A stretch of 48,719 nt of DNA from Oscillospiraceae bacterium (GCA_902801755.1 CADCJM010000016.1:1-48719), one strand, 5' to 3'. Shown: positions 35,722 through 44,933, counted from the first letter of the stretch. A program made the numbers and translations. Notes: generated by a model not told the origin, from the sequence alone.

Positions 35722-37615
35722 AGTGTATATACCAGTATATTCCGTATCGCTCATTTCCCGCCTGATAGTAGGGAATAAGAGGTAGGCAGACAGGATCTCC
35801 CTTGAAGTCCTTAAGACCAGTCAATAAGAAACGGTCATTGTCTTTTACGAGATACTTTTCGGGAGCATCAGAAAAGTCCTGCAATGTAACGCCTTCAGGC
35901 AGTATCAGATATTCGCGGTCCAGGACGGCGCGCTGTGTTTTGCCGTAATTGATATTGCATTTTACAGAGGCATCGAAAACAACTTTCCATGCAGGTGCTG
36001 TAACTTCGATACCGGCATTCTCAGTGATGCCCCACTTGTCATTTCCAAGCGGCACGCAGAGCACAAAAGGACCGTACATAAAACCAATTGCAGAAGGCTC
36101 ATCAGGCAGTCCGGTAATCCTAAACTGCATCTCAAGATCAAGTTCAAAAGTTCCGTCAGACCGGAATGCGACATCAAGGAAATCTTCGCTGTCCGGTAGT
36201 ATTGAATCTCTGTTTTTAATCCATCTTGGAATGCGGAGTTTAATGTCTGTCATTCCTGAATCACACTGCGCACAGCTTATGGTAAGCTTGCCTTTGCTGT
36301 AATCCACACGGAGCTGATATACCTGTTCTCCAAAACGGATTTCGGAAGAGATCCACTGCGTGATATAAAGGTCTGAATCCTTGTGGTAACAGATCTTATC
36401 TGCGATCATCGTGAAATCTTCCAGCGCCGTTCCGACGCAGCACCAGAAAGGATTTTCGGAAGGCTCAGAAGGCGAATAGAGCCTGTAATAACCTGTCGCC
36501 ATCGGATTGAAATAAGTGTATCCGCCATCAGGTCCGACCGAGCCCAGCCTGGCATTCCAGAGTGTCCGTTCTATGTAATCAAGATACTTGGTTTTCCCTG
36601 TAAGCTCGAAAAGAAGCTGCGAGAGCTTCATCATGTTATAACAGCAGCAGCTCTCGGCATTGCACTGCGTGCGCGAGCCGTCTAAAAGCCCGTCAGTGAA
36701 GAAGTGCTCCATATCGCCGATGCCGCCTGTTGCATAGGTCTGATTCCTTAAGACCTTATCCCAGAATCTCTCTGCGGTTGTGATGCGCAGTTCAGTCTCT
36801 TCTTTGATCCCTGCCTTATCAAATGCCTTAGCGCCTTCAAGATATCCTAAGATCTTGGGGATGGTAGCGTTGGCGTGGACACCTTTCATGCGGTTCTTAA
36901 AACTTAAGAGATCTTCATATAATTCAGGCTCATCGAAGACCTCCGCAGCGCTTAAATATCTATTGTTGCACGTCAGCACATAGAGTTGATACAGGCTGTC
37001 GTTCATGCCGCCGTATTCGACGGAAAGCACCTTTTTGCGTGTCTCTTTGTCCCATGACAGAACGCGGTCACAGACCCAGTCTGCAAGCGCCAGAGCTGTT
37101 TCTTTAGCGCCGGCGATCCTGCCGTAAGTCCAGAGGTCCATGATCCCCTGCAGCACCTTGTGAAGCGCGTACCAGGGCACCCACTGCTGACCTTCTGCCT
37201 TGCCTTCAAGTACATCGAACTGGATATAGGGATTATCTTCATCCTGAACTGTCGCAGCACTTAAGAATCCGTTTCCGAGTTTTTCCTGACACTCCTTAAG
37301 ACCTGTAACGATCGCGTTCGCCTTTGCAAGGCTTTCTTCAAGTTCAGTTGTGTTATCTCCGCGGCGGAGAACTGCTATGCGCATTCCGAGTGCTGAGAAA
37401 TAATGACCTGTTCCGTGTCCTGCGATAAGGCTGTTTTCCCAGCCGCCATATGGCTCAGCGTCAGTCTTGATCTTGCAGGTTCTTCTAAATCCCGCAAGGA
37501 CTCTCTCCGGATCCATTGAAGATAAGAAAAGCGCATTCTTATCCTCGCAGGTTTTCCATCTGCGGTCGGTAATTCTTATTGCATTGAGTTCAGATTTTTG
37601 GTACATCATAAACAT
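35708..37615 (-). CDS. GH127-family glycosidase (beta-L-arabinofuranosidase-like)
   Basis: About 635 residues, (alpha/alpha)6-barrel enzyme of the GH127/DUF1680 family. The Zn/catalytic motif is present: NAESCCCYN (Glu-x-Cys) and FWCCVGTALEDF (Cys-Cys), where one Cys acts as nucleophile in the characterised Bifidobacterium enzyme. It removes beta-L-arabinofuranose from plant glycans or arabino-oligosaccharides. No signal peptide, so it acts in the cytoplasm on imported sugars. No Shine-Dalgarno precedes the clustered ATGs (37615, 37609, 37606), and a TATAAT box lies only a few bases upstream, so the exact start, or leaderless translation, is open. Confidence 0.88.
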   Translation of the reverse strand: MFMMYQKSELNAIRITDRRWKTCEDKNALFLSSMDPERVLAGFRRTCKIKTDAEPYGGWENSLIAGHGTGHYFSALGMRIAVLRRGDNTTELEESLAKANAIVTGLKECQEKLGNGFLSAATVQDEDNPYIQFDVLEGKAEGQQWVPWYALHKVLQGIMDLWTYGRIAGAKETALALADWVCDRVLSWDKETRKKVLSVEYGGMNDSLYQLYVLTCNNRYLSAAEVFDEPELYEDLLSFKNRMKGVHANATIPKILGYLEGAKAFDKAGIKEETELRITTAERFWDKVLRNQTYATGGIGDMEHFFTDGLLDGSRTQCNAESCCCYNMMKLSQLLFELTGKTKYLDYIERTLWNARLGSVGPDGGYTYFNPMATGYYRLYSPSEPSENPFWCCVGTALEDFTMIADKICYHKDSDLYITQWISSEIRFGEQVYQLRVDYSKGKLTISCAQCDSGMTDIKLRIPRWIKNRDSILPDSEDFLDVAFRSDGTFELDLEMQFRITGLPDEPSAIGFMYGPFVLCVPLGNDKWGITENAGIEVTAPAWKVVFDASVKCNINYGKTQRAVLDREYLILPEGVTLQDFSDAPEKYLVKDNDRFLLTGLKDFKGDPVCLPLIPYYQAGNERYGIYWYIHSSQD

Positions 37616-37670
37616 ATTATAAGGCTTCGTTACTTAGATGATATACTGATTTTCGAAGGGGCAGTTGTTT

Positions 37671-37691
37671 CCAATCGTTGGTTTCGATTGG
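37671..37691. promoter_or_regulatory. inverted repeat upstream of the GH127 gene
   Basis: CCAATCG (37671-37677) and CGATTGG (37685-37691) form a perfect 7-bp inverted repeat with a 7-nt spacer; a further ATCGATT follows at 37693. It lies ~55 nt before the GH127 start on the minus strand and is a candidate site for a sugar-responsive regulator. Confidence 0.5.
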
Positions 37692-37815
37692 TATCGATTA
37701 AACCCTTATAAAACATGCATTTCGTTTTGGTCGTAAGATTTCATCGCTTTATCACAATAATCCTGAAGAAGATTAATATCTCAGTTTTTGAATTTGCGCG
37801 AAGTATCTGCGTATG

Positions 37816-37861
37816 TTGACATTTGTCCACAAACTGGTTATAGTTCAAGTGTACAGTTGTC
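37816..37861 (+). promoter_or_regulatory. blaI-type promoter with two BlaI operators
   Basis: TTGACA (37816-37821), 17-bp spacer, TATAGT (37839-37844). GACATTTGTC (37818-37827) covers the -35 and TACAGTTGTC (37852-37861) covers the start site. Both fit the TACA-N2-TGTA core known for BlaI/MecI, and both are followed by CACA, giving two copies of TTGTCCACA 34 bp apart. The repressor made downstream should shut its own promoter. Confidence 0.85.
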
Positions 37862-37883
37862 CACATACGTTCAGGAGTTGTTT

Positions 37884-38240
37884 ATGAAATTAACAGAATC
37901 AGAATGGAAAATAGCTAATTGCCTTTGGGAAAACAAATCCATGACCATTGCAGAGATCACGGATGAACTTAACGAGAGCACCGGTTGGACAAGATTTACA
38001 GTTATTACCTTGCTTAAGCGCATGCTCGAGAAGGGCGCTGTCTCTTTTGTCCAGGAAGGTCGAACCAAGATCTTTTCTCCTGCTATCGAGAAATCAGAAG
38101 CTGAGAATGAGGAAGTCGAATCGCTCCTTGATAAAGTCTATAACGGGAATGCGGGACTTCTTATATCTAATCTTATCGGTTCAGAGAAGCTTACACCGGA
38201 ACAGTTGGAAGAGATCAGGAAGATGATTGAGGATATCTGA
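37884..38240 (+). CDS. BlaI/MecI/CopY-family repressor
   Basis: 118 residues from ATG 37884 (MKLTESEWKIANCLWENKSM) with GGAG 8 nt upstream. The winged helix-turn-helix is residues ~1-75 (TIAEITDELNESTGWTRFTV as recognition region) and the C-terminal dimer arm contains ESLLDKVYNGNAGLLISNLI. Dimers bind TACA-N2-TGTA sites, two of which lie in its own promoter. In known systems the repressor is cleaved after the BlaR1 membrane protease senses a ligand; the next gene is such a protease. Confidence 0.93.
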   Translation: MKLTESEWKIANCLWENKSMTIAEITDELNESTGWTRFTVITLLKRMLEKGAVSFVQEGRTKIFSPAIEKSEAENEEVESLLDKVYNGNAGLLISNLIGSEKLTPEQLEEIRKMIEDI

Positions 38241-38241
38241 T

Positions 38242-41200
38242 ATGCTTCGTTATGTAATAGGAATCACGTTTATTACTGCCGTCATAATTATCATTAGAGC
38301 TCTGACGAACGGAAAAGTGCTGAAGAAATATCAGTATGCTATGTGGCTGCTTATTCCGATCTATATGATTGTTTTCCCATTTGTAAAGATAAATCTTCCG
38401 TTAGCGGAGAAAATAAGCATACCGTTCCAAACAAAAAACAGTACTGTTACTGAAGCCTTTGTGGATGACAGTTTTATCGGCTCAGTAGAAGTTCAGGAAC
38501 AGAAGGCGCCGCAGGATTTAAACTATTTGCAGGTTATTAGTAATGAGACTGTTCCTATAAATGAGACTGATAGAAATATTGAAATAGCAATTGCCGATAC
38601 AGGGAAAAAAGTCTCTGTTAATCTGAACGCTGTTCTTAAAAGTGCAGTTATTTCTGTATCAGTGATTTTACTTGCATTGATGGCAATATATAATGCAGGT
38701 TTCATGATTTGCTGCAAGAAGAAGAGAAAGTACATTGGCAGAGATAATTTCAGCGGATTGAAGATCTTTAAATTGCTCAATAAGAGAACTCCGTTTCTGT
38801 TGCTCAATAAGATCTACATAGAAAATGATGCAAACAACTGCGATAAATATGTGATCTCTCATGAAGCCAGTCATTATAGGCACGGCGATCACGTTTGGAT
38901 AATCCTCAGATATATCGTCTTAATCCTTAACTGGTATAATCCGTTGATCTGGTGGGCGTTCGTTCTTTCCGGATATGACTGTGAAATGGCCTGTGACGAA
39001 AAAGTATTGAGAACATACGGATCAGGTGCCGCCAGAGAATATGCTCAAGCGTTATTCTCACTCTTGCAAAAACACAACGGATTTTCTTATGGTTTTACTG
39101 TATCCACCGGTATGAGAGGCGGATACAAGATGATGAAGAAAAGGATCGAAAGCATAAAGAATCCTTCGAAACAGGGAAATAAGATCCTTGCGGTAAGTAC
39201 TGCTGCATTGATACTCTTTTCGAGCTGTTCATTGATCAATCCAAAGCCTGCCGAAAGGAATACTGACGATTTCTGGTACGGATGCACTTCTTTCATTGTG
39301 CCTTCGGTTAAGGGCTATAACCAGATGTGCGTAACCTCGTATTCCGACGGCTATTACTATCTTGCTGTTAGCGGCCAGAAGATCGATGAAAAGATAGAAG
39401 GCGATGACAGTTATTATCAGCTGTACAAGGTTAATTCGCAGGGTGAATGCACAAGCAAGGTTTCTTTACCTGCAAAATGTGCCAATACATGTGATTTTGC
39501 AGTTGCAAACGATAAGTTCTATTGTATAGAACCGGTTTCGAATACTGAGTATGTAATAGATATAAACAGCGGAAATATTCTTTCGGAAAAACAGTTGGAT
39601 ACGCTGCCTTACCGCCTGATTGCTACAGACGACGGATTTGTGAAGATGAATGAAGACGAAATCATTCGTTGCTCCAAAGACGGTGTAGAGACAGGCCGTA
39701 TAGCTTTAGAAAGGCATAAGAATTATGAGTCTTTCTATCAAAAGGATGGTAAGTATTATCTCTTGGGTGAGAATAGCCGTAAAATGACGGTCTTCGAATT
39801 GCTTTTTGATAATAACAAGATAAATACTGTATTGGAAAGCGGTCTTTCTTCTTACTATAATCTTGAACTGAAAAATGGCCTGTTCTTTGCTGATGAAGGT
39901 GTGTATTACCTTGATGTTAAATCCAAATCGTTAACGCCGGTTACTGAATGGAACTATGTAGATGTAAAGCCGGCATACAAAACGACACTATATGAAGCCA
40001 ACGTTTCTTATGATAATGGAAGATTTGGAAAACTGTATGCTTATATAGATGGTGAATTTGAATTGATCATATTTAACAAGATATCTCCTGATGTATATGG
40101 AAATAGAACTCCAATAACTGTCGGCGGATATCAGGTTACGTATGATGCGGCTATCCAGTGGGCTGTCTATAGTTTTAATACAAGCCAAAACGAATACAGA
40201 ATCTTTTTAGATGAATACTGGAATAAATATTCTTATAGTTCCGGTGAAGACGGGCAGAAGCAGATTGCCAAGCTTATCAAGGATTTCAATGACGGTAAAG
40301 CACCTGACCTTTTCTATGGTTCTAATTTTGATTACAGATACATGTATAATGCCGGACTGGTTACAGACATGCTTCCAATCATCGAGAAAGACACTGATTT
40401 CCGTTTGGATGAGCTTGTTCCGTCGGTGAAAAATACGATAACAAAAACCGGTGCATGCTACCAGATCTTTGCGGGATTCTATTTTGATGGCGATTTTGGT
40501 CTTAAGAGTGATTTTGAAAAAGATAATGTTACGTATACAGATGTAGACGCATTGGCTAAGATAAAAGGAATTTCTGTACGGGGTGATTTGCCTGCTGCGG
40601 AGTTTACGGATCAAGTCATCAGATACTCGCTGGGAGATTTAGTTGACAGAGCTTCCGGCGAACATATTGTTTCGAAAAGCGATTTGAAGGATATAATTGA
40701 TTTTTCTGTAAAGAATGGAATTCCCGAAGGTCAGTTCGTAAATAATATAGCTGATTTTGATACGGTCAAAGACGGAACATATTTAACATGCAGAAGAACC
40801 TGGTTAGGAAATCTTTACGATTTGGCAGAAATCGAGAGTGACCTGAACGACAGCTTTGTTTATCTCGGTTTTCCTTCAATATACGGATCGGCTCATGCGG
40901 CACATGCGGAAGGTCTTGTAGCAATATCAAGCAGTACAAAATATACAGATGCATGTTGGCAGTTCATTAAGTGTATGCTTACAGATGAGGTTCAGGAAAT
41001 CGAACTGGGTCTGCGTAACAATCCGGTAATGCAGAAGACGTTGGATGACTATTGCAGATATGCAGCAGCACCTGAAACAGTTCCTGATAATGAGATCATA
41101 TGGAACAGCATTGCTGCTGAAAATAAGCCGGTTCCGGAATGGATTATTAACGATTACCGTTCCATGGTAAACAGCATAGATACTGTAATCTCTTATGACT

Positions 41201-41325
41201 GGGGCCTGTATAGTATTATCACAAATGAAGTTAACTCATATTATTTGCAAGGCAAGAATATCGATGCTATAGCGGAAACTTTGCAATCCAGAATAGATCT
41301 CTATGTATCGGAGAATTACAAATGA
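38242..41325 (+). CDS. BlaR1-like M56 membrane protease fused to a solute-binding-protein-like sensor
   Basis: 1027 residues from ATG 38242, 1 nt after the blaI stop. Residues 1-330 are BlaR1-like: membrane helices near 3-22, 31-50, 136-155 and 315-330, and the M56 zinc motif His207-Glu-Ala-Ser-His211 with YDCEMACDEKVLRTYG downstream. After the last helix comes an outer part of ~700 residues. About 345-610 looks like a repeat or propeller region (DGYYYLAVSG, DGKYYLLGENS). About 640-1027 resembles extracellular solute-binding proteins (DFNDGKAPDLFYGS; AHAEGLVAISSSTKYTDACW). The beta-lactam-binding domain is absent. It probably senses a sugar or peptide and then inactivates BlaI. Confidence 0.82.
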   Translation: MLRYVIGITFITAVIIIIRALTNGKVLKKYQYAMWLLIPIYMIVFPFVKINLPLAEKISIPFQTKNSTVTEAFVDDSFIGSVEVQEQKAPQDLNYLQVISNETVPINETDRNIEIAIADTGKKVSVNLNAVLKSAVISVSVILLALMAIYNAGFMICCKKKRKYIGRDNFSGLKIFKLLNKRTPFLLLNKIYIENDANNCDKYVISHEASHYRHGDHVWIILRYIVLILNWYNPLIWWAFVLSGYDCEMACDEKVLRTYGSGAAREYAQALFSLLQKHNGFSYGFTVSTGMRGGYKMMKKRIESIKNPSKQGNKILAVSTAALILFSSCSLINPKPAERNTDDFWYGCTSFIVPSVKGYNQMCVTSYSDGYYYLAVSGQKIDEKIEGDDSYYQLYKVNSQGECTSKVSLPAKCANTCDFAVANDKFYCIEPVSNTEYVIDINSGNILSEKQLDTLPYRLIATDDGFVKMNEDEIIRCSKDGVETGRIALERHKNYESFYQKDGKYYLLGENSRKMTVFELLFDNNKINTVLESGLSSYYNLELKNGLFFADEGVYYLDVKSKSLTPVTEWNYVDVKPAYKTTLYEANVSYDNGRFGKLYAYIDGEFELIIFNKISPDVYGNRTPITVGGYQVTYDAAIQWAVYSFNTSQNEYRIFLDEYWNKYSYSSGEDGQKQIAKLIKDFNDGKAPDLFYGSNFDYRYMYNAGLVTDMLPIIEKDTDFRLDELVPSVKNTITKTGACYQIFAGFYFDGDFGLKSDFEKDNVTYTDVDALAKIKGISVRGDLPAAEFTDQVIRYSLGDLVDRASGEHIVSKSDLKDIIDFSVKNGIPEGQFVNNIADFDTVKDGTYLTCRRTWLGNLYDLAEIESDLNDSFVYLGFPSIYGSAHAAHAEGLVAISSSTKYTDACWQFIKCMLTDEVQEIELGLRNNPVMQKTLDDYCRYAAAPETVPDNEIIWNSIAAENKPVPEWIINDYRSMVNSIDTVISYDWGLYSIITNEVNSYYLQGKNIDAIAETLQSRIDLYVSENYK

Positions 41326-42470
41326 TGTATAGACTTACAATAAAAAGAACAATTTTGCCTATTGTCATTACTGCGATAATAGGCGGCATGCTATTGCAGG
41401 GCTGTTCTGGAAACGTAAAGGAGAGCAACTCATCCAGCCAAGGCGTAAAGATAGTTGATTATTCTTATTTTTCCTTGGAGATTGATTACGCAAATCACAC
41501 GTTTGCAATCATGAGTGATGAAATTTCTAAAGACAAGACATGGGAAGGAAAGATCCTTACTTATGATTGCCCAAAGAAAGCTAATGTCTATAAGGCGGAA
41601 CCATGGGAAAACAGCAATGTGCCTTTTCATAATCCTATAAAAGATTGGCACTTGATAATGTTTGAATCGGAGGTTTTATTGAAGGGCGGATCTGTAATTA
41701 ATAATGTTGCATCTGGTGAACAACAATTAAGTCGTGCCGAAAGAATAGAAGTTGTTAATTCTCTGACAAGAATTAATACATCAGATCTGAAACAGTTTAA
41801 TACGATTAAGTCAGGATATCCCAATGTCACTTTTAGTGATTATATATTGAGATTTACTTACCCGCCAGTAAACTCAGATATATATGAATTAACAGAATTT
41901 GATGTAATGCGTAATGTTGATACGGTTTTGGATCATGTTAAAGACAGACAGATTAATTATTTTGTCATAAGACGATCAATAGACGGAATACCTGTTGGTG
42001 TACCTGAACTTGTTGAGAGTGATTATGATGTGTATGACAAAAACGATAATTATGTGAGATTAATTGCTAGCGAAGAATATAAAATGTTTTATGATGGTCA
42101 AAGCATATATGAAGTCCATAACAATGCAAAGGCTACGGAGAAAACTATCCAAGTTTACCTTAAGGATCGGAACATACTTTCTTTGGAAGATGCTGTTGGC
42201 AAAGTAGCAGTTCATATTAGTGATCTCCTGTCTGATTCAGTGAGAAGTGGCAATGAGACATATATTTATGCAATTGAATTGGTTTATATATCGGATGTTC
42301 AATTTGATAAAGATCACAAATACGACGGCTGTTTATACCCATTTTGGGTTGTATACGTGCATAATAACTATATGTGCGCAGGAGAAGATATTTCTGATTC
42401 TTATTCGTTATTGGTGAATGCAGTAACAGGAGAGGTGTATGTTGCCGGTAATTTTCAGGTGGTGACGTAA
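41322..42470 (+). CDS. lipoprotein, paralog A (C-terminal PepSY-like region)
   Basis: 382 residues. Signal peptide with lipobox LLQGC (Cys28). It shares with the gene at 42707 the blocks ILTYD, NPIKDW, YPNVTFS/G, FVIRR/YVIRR, YP-x-WVVY and NA-x-TGEV, and the same length. The C-terminal ~110 residues (LSLEDAVGKVAVHISDLL to LLVNAVTGEVYVAG) resemble PepSY/YycI-type domains. The ATG overlaps the receptor stop (AAATGATG). It probably sits with the BlaR-like receptor as an accessory. Base composition is visibly AT-richer than in the first 38 kb. Confidence 0.75.
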   Translation: MMYRLTIKRTILPIVITAIIGGMLLQGCSGNVKESNSSSQGVKIVDYSYFSLEIDYANHTFAIMSDEISKDKTWEGKILTYDCPKKANVYKAEPWENSNVPFHNPIKDWHLIMFESEVLLKGGSVINNVASGEQQLSRAERIEVVNSLTRINTSDLKQFNTIKSGYPNVTFSDYILRFTYPPVNSDIYELTEFDVMRNVDTVLDHVKDRQINYFVIRRSIDGIPVGVPELVESDYDVYDKNDNYVRLIASEEYKMFYDGQSIYEVHNNAKATEKTIQVYLKDRNILSLEDAVGKVAVHISDLLSDSVRSGNETYIYAIELVYISDVQFDKDHKYDGCLYPFWVVYVHNNYMCAGEDISDSYSLLVNAVTGEVYVAGNFQVVT

Positions 42471-42513
42471 AACATATATAAGTCAACCATAACAGTTGCA
42501 AAGGAAAACTAGA

Positions 42514-42710
42514 ATGAAATATGTCCTTGCTATAGTTTTATCTGCTGCGCTGCTGTTGACGACGGCATGTGATGCTACTAATGAGTCTATAGACAGCACT
42601 GATTTCACCACAGAATTCAGCACTGATAATTCTGCGACTGGTACTGTGACGAAATTGCCAAAACTTTACAATCAAGAATAGATTTATATGTTGCGGAGAA
42701 CTACAAATGA
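42514..42710 (+). pseudogene. remnant of a second solute-binding-type gene
   Basis: ATG 42514 with AGGAAA upstream encodes a lipoprotein signal peptide (lipobox TTAC) and a short Thr/Ser linker, then stops at 42681. In another frame, bases 42663-42710 encode TLQSRIDLYVAENYK and stop, nearly identical to the last 15 residues of the BlaR-like gene (TLQSRIDLYVSENYK). So the start and end of a large lipoprotein gene survive with the middle deleted. The stop overlaps the next ATG exactly as at 41322. Confidence 0.8.
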
Positions 42711-43855
42711 ATCATTATGATAAAGCAAAGAAAACCATCAGTATTATATTTCTTATGGTTGTAGGAGCTGTATTGCTACAGAGCTGTTCAGTTAAGAATG
42801 TCGATAATAGTGCTACAACTCAGCCCTCAGAAGTTGAGTTTGAAGAATTAATAGTAGAAATCGATAAAGACAATCATTTATTCATTCTCAAAAGTGAAGA
42901 ACTCAATCAAGAGTTTAAGGGAATGATACTCACATATGATTACCCCAATACTGCAAACGTTTATAAAATTGTTCCTTATAGTGGAGAATCAGTGTTGTTT
43001 TATAATCCTATAAAGGATTGGCAAAGAGTGTGGTTTCAGGCTTTGCCTATACTAAATGGTCAGACAAACATTGCGCTTGATGGCACAGTCGGAAAGGATC
43101 GATTATCTAGGTTAGAACGAAAAAGCGTAATTGAATCTTTAACAAGAGTTGACGTTGCAGACTTTAAACACTTTGAAATAATAAAAACGGCTTATCCCAA
43201 TGTTACTTTTGGAAATTATGTATTGAGATATACGTATCCTGTTACTTCATCGGATCTTTATGATATAAGGACTTTTGATTTAATTCGAAAAAAAGAAGTG
43301 ACTGCAGACATTATCAAAGAAAGACCGTTTGATTATTATGTCATAAGGCGGACTTTTGATGGAATCATAGTTGGCACACCGGAGAATTTATACACGCATT
43401 ATGATAAATACGATGCTGTAAAGAAGGAGGAAACTTATATTTCCAGTGAAAATTGGAATATGTATTATGATGGTACAGACATATATGAAGTTCATGATAA
43501 TGATAAGGCAACAGTAAATGACATAGAGGTTTATCAGAGCGATCAACCCATATTGTCTCTTGAGCAAGCGTTGAAAAAAGCAGCCCCGACGCTTTATCGT
43601 TTTATATCTGATTCTGAAAAAGAAACCAAGATATATGCTGTAGAATTAGTTTATCTGACAGTTCAAGTGTCTGATATGAGTAATGTGGATTACTACAACG
43701 TTGAATATATACCCAGAAATAATGACGTAGCTTATCTTTATCCGTATTGGGTTGTATATATACATTCCGACTATATGTCTGTGGGGGTTGATGAAGCAGA
43801 TCATCGGCCGTTATTGATAAATGCAATTACTGGAGAAGTAATTGTTTGCAACTGA
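42707..43855 (+). CDS. lipoprotein, paralog B
   Basis: 382 residues, lipobox LLQSC (Cys27). Same length and block order as paralog A: ILTYDYP, NPIKDW, YPNVTFG, YYVIRR, YPYWVVYIH, NAITGEV. The shared C-terminal part is PepSY/YycI-like. With the remnant before it, it is the second half of a duplicated receptor/lipoprotein pair. Function unknown; envelope sensing or modulation is inferred from context. AT-rich composition as in paralog A. Confidence 0.75.
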   Translation: MNHYDKAKKTISIIFLMVVGAVLLQSCSVKNVDNSATTQPSEVEFEELIVEIDKDNHLFILKSEELNQEFKGMILTYDYPNTANVYKIVPYSGESVLFYNPIKDWQRVWFQALPILNGQTNIALDGTVGKDRLSRLERKSVIESLTRVDVADFKHFEIIKTAYPNVTFGNYVLRYTYPVTSSDLYDIRTFDLIRKKEVTADIIKERPFDYYVIRRTFDGIIVGTPENLYTHYDKYDAVKKEETYISSENWNMYYDGTDIYEVHDNDKATVNDIEVYQSDQPILSLEQALKKAAPTLYRFISDSEKETKIYAVELVYLTVQVSDMSNVDYYNVEYIPRNNDVAYLYPYWVVYIHSDYMSVGVDEADHRPLLINAITGEVIVCN

Positions 43856-43962
43856 AAAACACAAATATTGTATTTATTATAAATAAATTAATAGATTTCT
43901 TATGTTGAAAAAAGTTTTGGTTATCTGCTTATGTTATATAAGTTCAGAATGCTAAACTCTAA

Positions 43963-43991
43963 TTGACATCGATATACATGGTGAATATAAT
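43963..43991 (+). promoter_or_regulatory. consensus promoter of the DUF3800 leader RNA
   Basis: TTGACA (43963-43968), 17-bp spacer and TATAAT (43986-43991): perfect in every position. It drives a ~90-nt leader before the DUF3800 start. A promoter this strong before a terminator suggests that most transcripts end as a short RNA. Confidence 0.9.
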
Positions 43992-44000
43992 ATCAGTAAG

Positions 44001-44070
44001 ATCAGGTAACTGATTGGGGCTGGTCGTAAGACCCGGGTCCATCGAGAGCGGGGATGTTCCCCGCTTTTTT
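44001..44070 (+). ncRNA. structured leader RNA of the DUF3800 gene (DUF3800-motif candidate)
   Basis: Three successive hairpins: ATCAG-GTAA-CTGAT (44001-44014), GGTC-GTAA-GACC (44022-44033, extended by flanking G/C) and AGCGGGGA-TGT-TCCCCGCT (44047-44065) followed by six T, an intrinsic terminator. The first two have identical GUAA (GNRA) loops, which argues for selected structure. Conserved RNA motifs named DUF3800-I and onwards have been reported upstream of such genes (Weinberg and colleagues); which one this is, if any, needs a covariance search. The GTG of the gene follows the T-run by 18 nt. Confidence 0.7.
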
Positions 44071-44088
44071 ATTTTTGGAGGTAATTTT

Positions 44089-44766
44089 GTGAGCGAACTA
44101 AGCATCTTTATAGATGAAAGTGGAGATTTCGGACCATATGATTATCGCTCACCTTATTACATCATTACCATGGTGTTTCATGACCAGTCTGTGGATATTT
44201 CGACACCGATAACCAAGCTGGAAGCAGATCTTAGTAATCGCGGATTTCCAAATCACTGTGTTCATACCGGGCCTATAATTCGCCGTGAAAACGAGTACGA
44301 GTTCGAGACAATAGAAACCAGACGCCGTATACTGAACAGCATGGTTACTTTCATAAAGCATTGTAACGTTAAGTATCACAGTTTTCATATCGAGAAAAAG
44401 CATATAGAAGACTCTGTTCAAGCATCTGCCCAACTCTCTCTATTGATATCCCGGTTTCTTAGAAATCATTATGAAGAATTACTTTCTTACGATAAGGTCA
44501 AGATATACTATGATAATGGTCAGATCGAAATATCCAGAATCCTTGCCTCAGTATTTACTGTTCTTCTGCCTGAAGTTGAGATCAAAAAGGTGACACCTTC
44601 GGATTATCGCCTTTTCCAGACTGCTGACATGTTTTGTTCGATGGAACTTATAAGATTAAAGATGGATGCAGCTGCACTATCACCTTCGGAACTTGAATTC
44701 TTTGGCAATGTCAGAGATATGAAAAAGAACTATCTGAATCCACTTGAAAAGTTCAGATGGGACTGA
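44089..44766 (+). CDS. DUF3800 domain protein
   Basis: 225 residues from GTG 44089 with GGAGG 7 nt upstream; the longer frame would start inside the leader RNA. The signature LSIFIDESGDFG at the N-terminus carries the acidic IDESG motif of the RNase H-like DUF3800 family; KVKIYYDNGQ and QTADMFCSMELIRL are the later conserved blocks. The family is common near mobile and defence-related loci and is presumed to be a nuclease; no activity is proven. It is driven by its own perfect promoter and a structured leader. Confidence 0.88.
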   Translation: MSELSIFIDESGDFGPYDYRSPYYIITMVFHDQSVDISTPITKLEADLSNRGFPNHCVHTGPIIRRENEYEFETIETRRRILNSMVTFIKHCNVKYHSFHIEKKHIEDSVQASAQLSLLISRFLRNHYEELLSYDKVKIYYDNGQIEISRILASVFTVLLPEVEIKKVTPSDYRLFQTADMFCSMELIRLKMDAAALSPSELEFFGNVRDMKKNYLNPLEKFRWD

Positions 44767-44933
44767 GAAAGCATCCGTGTGTTTTATTATCCCACGGATA
44801 ATTCAGGGATAAGAAACCACAGAAAATATGGTTATTCCTTTCAATTCCTGATAAAATATTCCCAACATCTTGTAACACAGCAAAGCGTGTATCACTACAT
44901 GTTGTTAACATAGACGAGCGTGGATAATTCTTT

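Noticed and set aside
38242..41325. Beta-lactam resistance receptor
   Set aside because: The penicillin-binding sensor domain (SxxK, SxN, KTG motifs in order) is not present and no beta-lactamase gene is nearby.
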